Positions 59,295 to 64,000 of a DNA stretch of 64,000 nucleotides are shown here, in pieces. Positions within the stretch are counted from its first letter, which is position 1. The number at the start of each line of letters is the position of its first letter. The stretch comes from Cavenderia fasciculata (lineage: Eukaryota; Evosea; Eumycetozoa; Acytosteliales; Cavenderiaceae): NCBI RefSeq assembly GCF_000203815.1, contig NW_004457690.1, forward strand, positions 186,001 through 250,000, in the 5' to 3' direction. Below the pieces are notes generated by a model. That model ran no database searches, had not been told where the DNA came from, and saw only the letters and a list, made by a program, of their open reading frames with translations. The position numbers and the translations under genes were made by a program.

Positions 59295-59781
59295 TGGAGT
59301 ATTAAAAAGTAAAAAAAACTCTTTATCTGATCAAAAAGAGTGTGATTGCTAGATGACTGTTGTCTGTTGTCTGTTGTTGTACTGTGTTGTTATACCAACA
59401 ACACCTTTTAAAAAAGGTGAACTAATAGTAAATAGTTGATAGTGCTAGAGTTATATATACATATCATACCACCTCTCTCATAGCATTCCTTTTTTTTTCT
59501 GTAATTTTTTTAAGATTTTATTAAATTTATCAAAAACTAAAAAAAAAAAAAGAATCGATCAACTGAAGATCGACCGGTCTTTGTGGTTGACAAGAGAATA
59601 GTAATATCTACTAAAAAATAAGGTGTACTAATAATAATAAATTTAATAAAATTTGTTAATAAAATACAAACTTATTAGTTTGAGAGTTTATTTATTTAAT
59701 TTTAATTTTTTTAATTTTTTTTCTCACATGATCATGTGATTCGTTCGATTTTTTATAAATCATTTATAAAAATAAAAAATA
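59295..59781. promoter_or_regulatory. divergent promoter region, BRCT-RRM / Trm9-like
   Basis: 487 bases. The perfect 16-base palindrome TCACATGATCATGTGA (59724-59739) lies about 43 bases before the Trm9-like ATG. It consists of two inverted TCACATGA copies. Poly-T and poly-A tracts are also present. No gene is seen. Confidence 0.4.
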
Positions 59782-60690
59782 ATGAGTAATAATAATAATA
59801 GAAACAAAGAAAAGAAAGAAAAGAAAGAGAAAGATATATCATCTACTTCTACTTCTACAACAACTTCAAAAAATGATCCAAATGGAGAAAGATTAGGATT
59901 TGATGAACCAAAATCAGATCTAGATGCATATAGATTAGAAAATAAACATGTTCATAATGTTTATAATGTTATTTCATCTCATTTTGATAGTACAAGATAT
60001 AAAGTAAATAGAATAAAGGATGAGATAAATAAAGAATAAAGAGATTCTAACTCTTTTTTATTTTAGGCATGGCCATTGGTAGAAAATTATTTAAATTCTA
60101 TTACATGTGGATCGATTGGAGTTGATGTTGGATGTGGTAATGGAAAATATTTAAATGTAAACAAGGGTAATATATATACGATTGGATCTGATATATGTCA
60201 AAGTTTTTCAACGATTTGTAATGAAAAGGGATTAGAGGCATTGAGTGCCGATGGTCTCTATCTACCCTATCAAACCGATACTTTTGATTATGCCATTTCA
60301 ATTGCTGTCATTCATCATTTCTCTACATTTGAAAGAAGAGTGGAAGCACTAAAGGAAATTGTAAGAGTTTTAAAACCTGGTGGCACTTTTTTAGTGACTG
60401 CATGGGCAATGTCTCAAAAATGGAAAGGAAAAAATTATGATTCATCAGATGTTATGGTACCTTGGTTATTTCAAAGTAAATTTAAAGTAGAAGAAGAAAA
60501 GAAATTGAAAGAAAAAGAGGAAGAGGAGGAAATATCAAAATCTGGAACAACTTATCAACAATTTCATAGATATTATCATTTATTTTGTGATGGTGAATTT
60601 GAATCTTTATTTGAAAAGATTCAAAATGTTGATATATTATCAAATAATTTAGATCATGATAATTATTATTGTATAATAAAAAAGAAATAA
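59782..60690 (+). CDS. Trm9/ALKBH8-type tRNA wobble uridine methyltransferase
   Basis: Exons 59782..60003 and 60067..60690 encode 281 aa. A Lys/Ser/Thr-rich N-terminus precedes KHVHNVYNVISSHFDSTRYKVW-type sequence: the splice joins TRYK to AWPLVENYL, matching the Trm9 'HFSxTRYKPWPxVE' opening. SAM-binding motif I is GVDVGCGNGKYL and motif II IGSDICQS. FDYAISIAVIHHFSTFERRVEALKEIVRVLKPGGTFLVTAWAM is diagnostic. The end QFHRYYHLFCDGEFE matches 'YRYYHLYREGELE'. Trm9 with Trm112 finishes mcm5U at the tRNA wobble position. No AlkB domain is fused, so it is the yeast-like form. Confidence 0.92.
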
Positions 60691-60834
60691 AAGAAAAAGT
60701 ATAAAGTATAAAGTTTTTAAAAAAATCCTTTTTTATTTACATTTACATTAATTGTTGTTTTCTTTTTTTTTATAATATAATATTTTTTTTGTTTATCTTT
60801 TTCTTTTTTTTAATTAATTTTGATATTACTTGTT

Positions 60835-62405
60835 TTAGTTGTGTTGAGGAGGTTTTGGTAAAAGATCAGTTATTAAAGATTTCCATTGATTCATTTCACT
60901 TTTATCAATCAACAATGAAATGGTACAATTATTTGGTACAGATGATGATGATCCATGACTATTATTACTACTGTTACTAGTAGTACTACTAGTACTACTA
61001 TTAATTGATACATGAATAGGTGATGATGCATTATTTGAAATGACCAATTCCAATACACTTGATCCAGTATGTTGTCCAGTACTACTACTACCACTAACAG
61101 TAGCGGATAAAGAAGGAGTACCTGGTACTTCAACAATATCAATTACTTTATCTAGATCTATAGTATCTAATAATACTTGTTTGATTTCATCATTGTATTC
61201 TCTGATTACCTCGTCTGATGATAATTCAAAATATCTCTTTTCAAATTTACCATCAACCTTTTTTTTTATCCATCCTTCTTTTAATACCTTTGTTATTAAA
61301 CAAGGGTTTGATGATGATGATGATCTTGATCTTGAAATGGGAACTGAATTGGTTACAATTTTGGTTTGTGGTGGTGAAACTTGTAAATTTAAATTTAAAT
61401 TGGCCGCATTTGGTACAGATACACTTCTATTTCTTTTTTGTTTTGTATTAAAATTTCTACCCAAAAGTAAATAAATAAATAAATAAATAAATATAATTAT
61501 TTTCTATTTTCTATTATCTATTTTTTTTACCTTTCATCACCAATTTCCAAATTTGAAATTAATTTACTATTTTCATTATGAACTTTGGTTAATTTTTCTT
61601 GTTCTCTTGCAATCTTTTGACAGAGTACAAAGTTTTCAGCTTTGAGAGCTACAATGTCTTCTTTGTTGTGTTCACTTGATCCTTCCAATTCTTTAATCTT
61701 GTCTCGAAGTGAAATAACTTCACCTTCCAATTTTAATAATTGTCTATGATCATTGATTTCATTTTCTAATCTTTTCTCCAATACCCTAAAGAAAAAAAAA
61801 AGAGTATTAATAAAATGAAAAAGGATCAATGATTATTTGTATATATTTTAAATTACTTTTTATCTTTTAATACTTCTTGAATTTGTTTTTGTAATTTATT
61901 TACTATAAATTCTTCTTCTTGTTCTAATTGATTCTCTAAATCTACTTTTTCTCTCATAATCTAAAAAAAAAAAAGAAAAAGAAGAGTTTATAAATGATAC
62001 ATTCTCTCTCTCTTTTTCATTTCTTCTCTTATTTACTTACAGCCAACATTTTCTTTTGTAAAGTATTGGTAAGATATTCTTCTTCTTGTTCAACTTTTAA
62101 TGCCAATTCTTCCTTTTCCTTTTTCAATTGATTTAAATATTTCATAAACTTGTTTGTAATGAATTCTTCTTCATTCTCTGTTACTAATTGCTAGAATATT
62201 ATAGGTATAGGTATTAGAGAGAAAAGGAAGGTGTTTAGATTTACCTAAAATACACTATAATACATACAATTCTTAAATGAGCATCTTTTAATTGTTTCAA
62301 TTCCTCTGTTAGAGTTCTATTTCTTGATTTCTCTTGTGAAAGTTGTCGTTGAAGATCGTCTATAATCTCTTTTGATGATTTTGTTTCCATCTCTGTTAAA
62401 CTCAT
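60835..62405 (-). CDS. CCDC6-like coiled-coil protein with C-terminal PH domain
   Basis: Five exons (62268..62405, 62041..62190, 61857..61960, 61531..61785, 60835..61456) encode 422 aa. Residues 1-216 are coiled coil with repeated EEEFITNKFMKYLNQLKKEK, EEEYLTNTLQKKML and EEEFIVNKLQKQIQEV, the pattern seen in CCDC6 ('EQEFQVNKLMKKI', 'EQEALVNRLWKRM'). After a Ser-rich linker a PH domain begins near 272 (VLKEGWIKKKVDGKFEKRYFELSS) and ends with DKSEMNQWKSLITDLL; a Ser/Asn insert interrupts it. CCDC6 acts in damage checkpoint and cytoskeletal contexts in animals. The PH addition suggests membrane recruitment. Role here is inferred. Confidence 0.85.
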
Positions 62406-63066
62406 ATATACAAGGTATGTGTATAGTTATTTAAACTAGGTATAAAAAAAAAAAAAAAAGTAACAAGTAAAAAGAAGTGCTAGAGTAGTAATATTTCTCT
62501 CTCTATTGAAAACAAAAATTGCAAATGATTCAATTTTGAGAGTTGAGTTCATTTCTTTTTACTTTGGTTGTTTGGTGCAAGAAAAATAAATTCACAGAAT
62601 GTGCATGACAACAGGCAACACGAAATTTTGATTGTGATGATCCATTCTCTTTCATTATGGTTATGTCCCTGGGTGTTATTATAGTTTCTCACTACTACTG
62701 TGTATTGAACAAACACTATAGTTCTCTCCAATATTGATATCTATAGTTTTATTTCAAAAAAAAAAACAACTATAAAAAATCTATTCAGGTATTTTGGGAT
62801 GTCCTCTGACAAATTTTGATTTAGTTATCATAATATGATGATGATGACGTTGCTGGCTTTTGGGCTTTACAAAGTATCTCGATCTAAAAAAAAAAAACCT
62901 CACCCTTGCTTGTTCACCGACTGACCAGATATTTGCCACCAAACGACTGACCGATCATTTATGGTGGTGAAAGACCCTGACAGCAAGCTTTAAAAAGCTT
63001 TGTTTTTAGTGTTACAAGCCATCATTCAAATTTATTCTCTTTGTTCAAAAGGTATGTAAAAAAATA

Positions 63067-63097
<31 letters not shown>

Positions 63098-63811
63098 TTT
63101 ATTCATCTTTAATCGCCTTTAAAAAGAATAGTTAGTATTGCTGTAGTAGGTAAGTAGTTCAAATTAATAGACAAGCGAAGTCATTTTGGGTGACCTTACC
63201 AAAATTGATCTCATCTGATTTTTAAAAGAGGGAGAGGTCAGGTGCCATCTATGATAAAAGTACTATTCATTTTTCGTTTTTCGTCCCATATACACCTTTT
63301 CTTAGCGTATTATATTAGTACACTATGAGATCATTTGGTAAAGTCACCCAAAATGACTTCGCTTGTCTATTAATTCATGTGTGTAGACAAGTTGTTCCGG
63401 AAGTCTCGCTGTATATTATCCATAATACGGGAGATCGACCACATTTTAAATCAGTTGGAAGCATACAACAAGATTGTTTATCAACTTTCATGCGATGTGA
63501 ACATTTTTAAAACACCCCCTTTTAATTAATTTAAAGAAAACAAAACAAATAGATGATTTATGAGATATATATATATATAACTGTTTGTACAGTTAATAAT
63601 TATAATAATAATCAATAATAATTTTAATCACACACCCATCATATGATTTGATATTATCAGCTGACCAATGATATTAATTACAACGAGAGGTGTCGTTTTT
63701 TTTTTTAAAGATTTTTTTTTTTTCATTATCATCCCCTTCCCTTCTCCATTTCATTTCATTTTCTATTTCTATTTCTATTTCTTAATTATTTATATATTTT
63801 ATTATATTAAG
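62406..63811. other. intergenic region, 1.4 kb, carrying a long inverted repeat
   Basis: There is no supported gene. A (CTT)n run lies at 63068-63097, and a long near-perfect inverted repeat (listed separately) between 63162 and 63375. The ORF at 63325-63510 is mostly the right arm of that repeat. Confidence 0.6.
63162..63375. repeat. about 52-bp near-perfect inverted repeat with 110-base loop
   Basis: The left arm 63162-63214 (AATTAATAGACAAGCGAAG...) is the reverse complement of the right arm 63325-63375, with one C/T mismatch and one 2-base length difference. The element totals 214 bases. It could be a MITE-like transposon with long terminal repeats or a transcribed hairpin precursor. No clear target-site duplication beyond a CA dinucleotide on both sides is visible. 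Confidence 0.85.
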
Positions 63812-64000
63812 ATGGTATGGGGAAAATCATTAACAGATGAAGCATCTGTACTTGTTAGAATACAAGATATAGCAACACAATTAAGAGAGAATAGATTAGA
63901 ATCTATGTATTTGATACCATCATTTATACCGGTAACAGAGAACAATGCAAAGGTATTGGCCGATGCCATTAGAGAGAATACATCGTTAAAGAATATGTTT
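63812..64000 (+). CDS. leucine-rich-repeat-like protein, 5' part, runs off the window
   Basis: The reading frame opens at ATG after a T-rich leader and is open for 63 codons to the window edge (MVWGKSLTDEASVLVRIQD ... FIPVTENNAKVLADAIRENTSLKNMF). The segment 'ENNAKVLADAIRENTSLKNM' is the typical capping unit of ribonuclease-inhibitor-type LRRs. Neither the rest of the protein nor the family can be judged. Confidence 0.65.
   Translation, partial: MVWGKSLTDEASVLVRIQDIATQLRENRLESMYLIPSFIPVTENNAKVLADAIRENTSLKNMF

Noticed and set aside
63325..63510. ORF in the 63.3-63.5 kb spacer
   Set aside because: Its first half is the right arm of the inverted repeat; no motif and no splice extension.

Overview
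The window is nuclear DNA from a dictyostelid social amoeba. It is AT-rich, with introns of mostly about 60-190 bases (donors usually GTATGT or GTAAGT, acceptors in T-rich tracts). It has long Asn/Gln/Ser/Thr runs in proteins, abundant trinucleotide microsatellites, and lineage-typical families: a PA14/CTDC-repeat secreted protein, a TmcB-like membrane protein, F-box/LRR-like proteins and a comitin-like lectin. Base composition is less extreme than I would expect for Dictyostelium discoideum, so I lean to a Cavenderia- or Heterostelium-like species; this is inference.

Layout. 0-2.1 kb: winged-helix-like nuclear protein (-). 2.1-4.2 kb: no gene. 4.3-6.0 kb: NDUFAF2-like complex I assembly factor and a small secreted protein (both -). 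6.8-10.7 kb (+): BRCT-RCC1-ankyrin-TIR protein. 10.8-13.7 kb (-): PA14/CTDC-repeat protein. 14.7-17.3 kb (-): phosphatidylinositol phosphate kinase. 17.8-21.8 kb (+): BSD-domain protein and an EGF-like/7TM protein. 21.9-23.2 kb (-): CUE-RBR ubiquitin ligase. 23.7-25.2 kb (+): mitochondrial TPR protein. 25.3-28.2 kb (-): two tandem F-box/LRR-like paralogues 13 bases apart. 28.3-29.4 kb: decayed DNA with a P-loop relic. 29.4-32.1 kb (-): ESF1. 32.4-35.2 kb (+): three tandem divergent histone H2B-H2A doublets, one intact and two frame-disrupted. 35.3-36.1 kb (+): PIG-H. 36.2-40.1 kb (-): TopBP1-like multi-BRCT protein. 40.5-42.1 kb (+): taspase. 42.3-42.8 kb (-): bulb-lectin. 43.1-44.7 kb (+): mitochondrial RF2. 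46.2-51.2 kb (+): TmcB-like protein. 51.7-53.5 kb (+): proteasome Rpn3. 53.7-55.3 kb (-): LRR protein. 55.4-56.9 kb (-): Ser/Thr/Gly-rich secreted protein. 57.2-59.3 kb (-): BRCT-RRM protein. 59.8-60.7 kb (+): Trm9-like methyltransferase. 60.8-62.4 kb (-): CCDC6-like/PH protein. 63.8 kb to the end (+): 5' part of an LRR-like gene.

The genes are independent eukaryotic units, not operons. Two things stand out. One is the tandem array of fused H2B-H2A histones, which lack basic tails and whose copies are diverging and breaking. The other is a single polypeptide that joins BRCT, RCC1 repeats, ankyrin repeats and a TIR domain that keeps the NADase glutamate, followed by a possible second, split TIR-like domain. 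Splice structures were derived by hand from GT/AG sites, reading-frame continuity and family homology. Every multi-exon CDS listed sums to a multiple of three, except the two histone pseudogene candidates.
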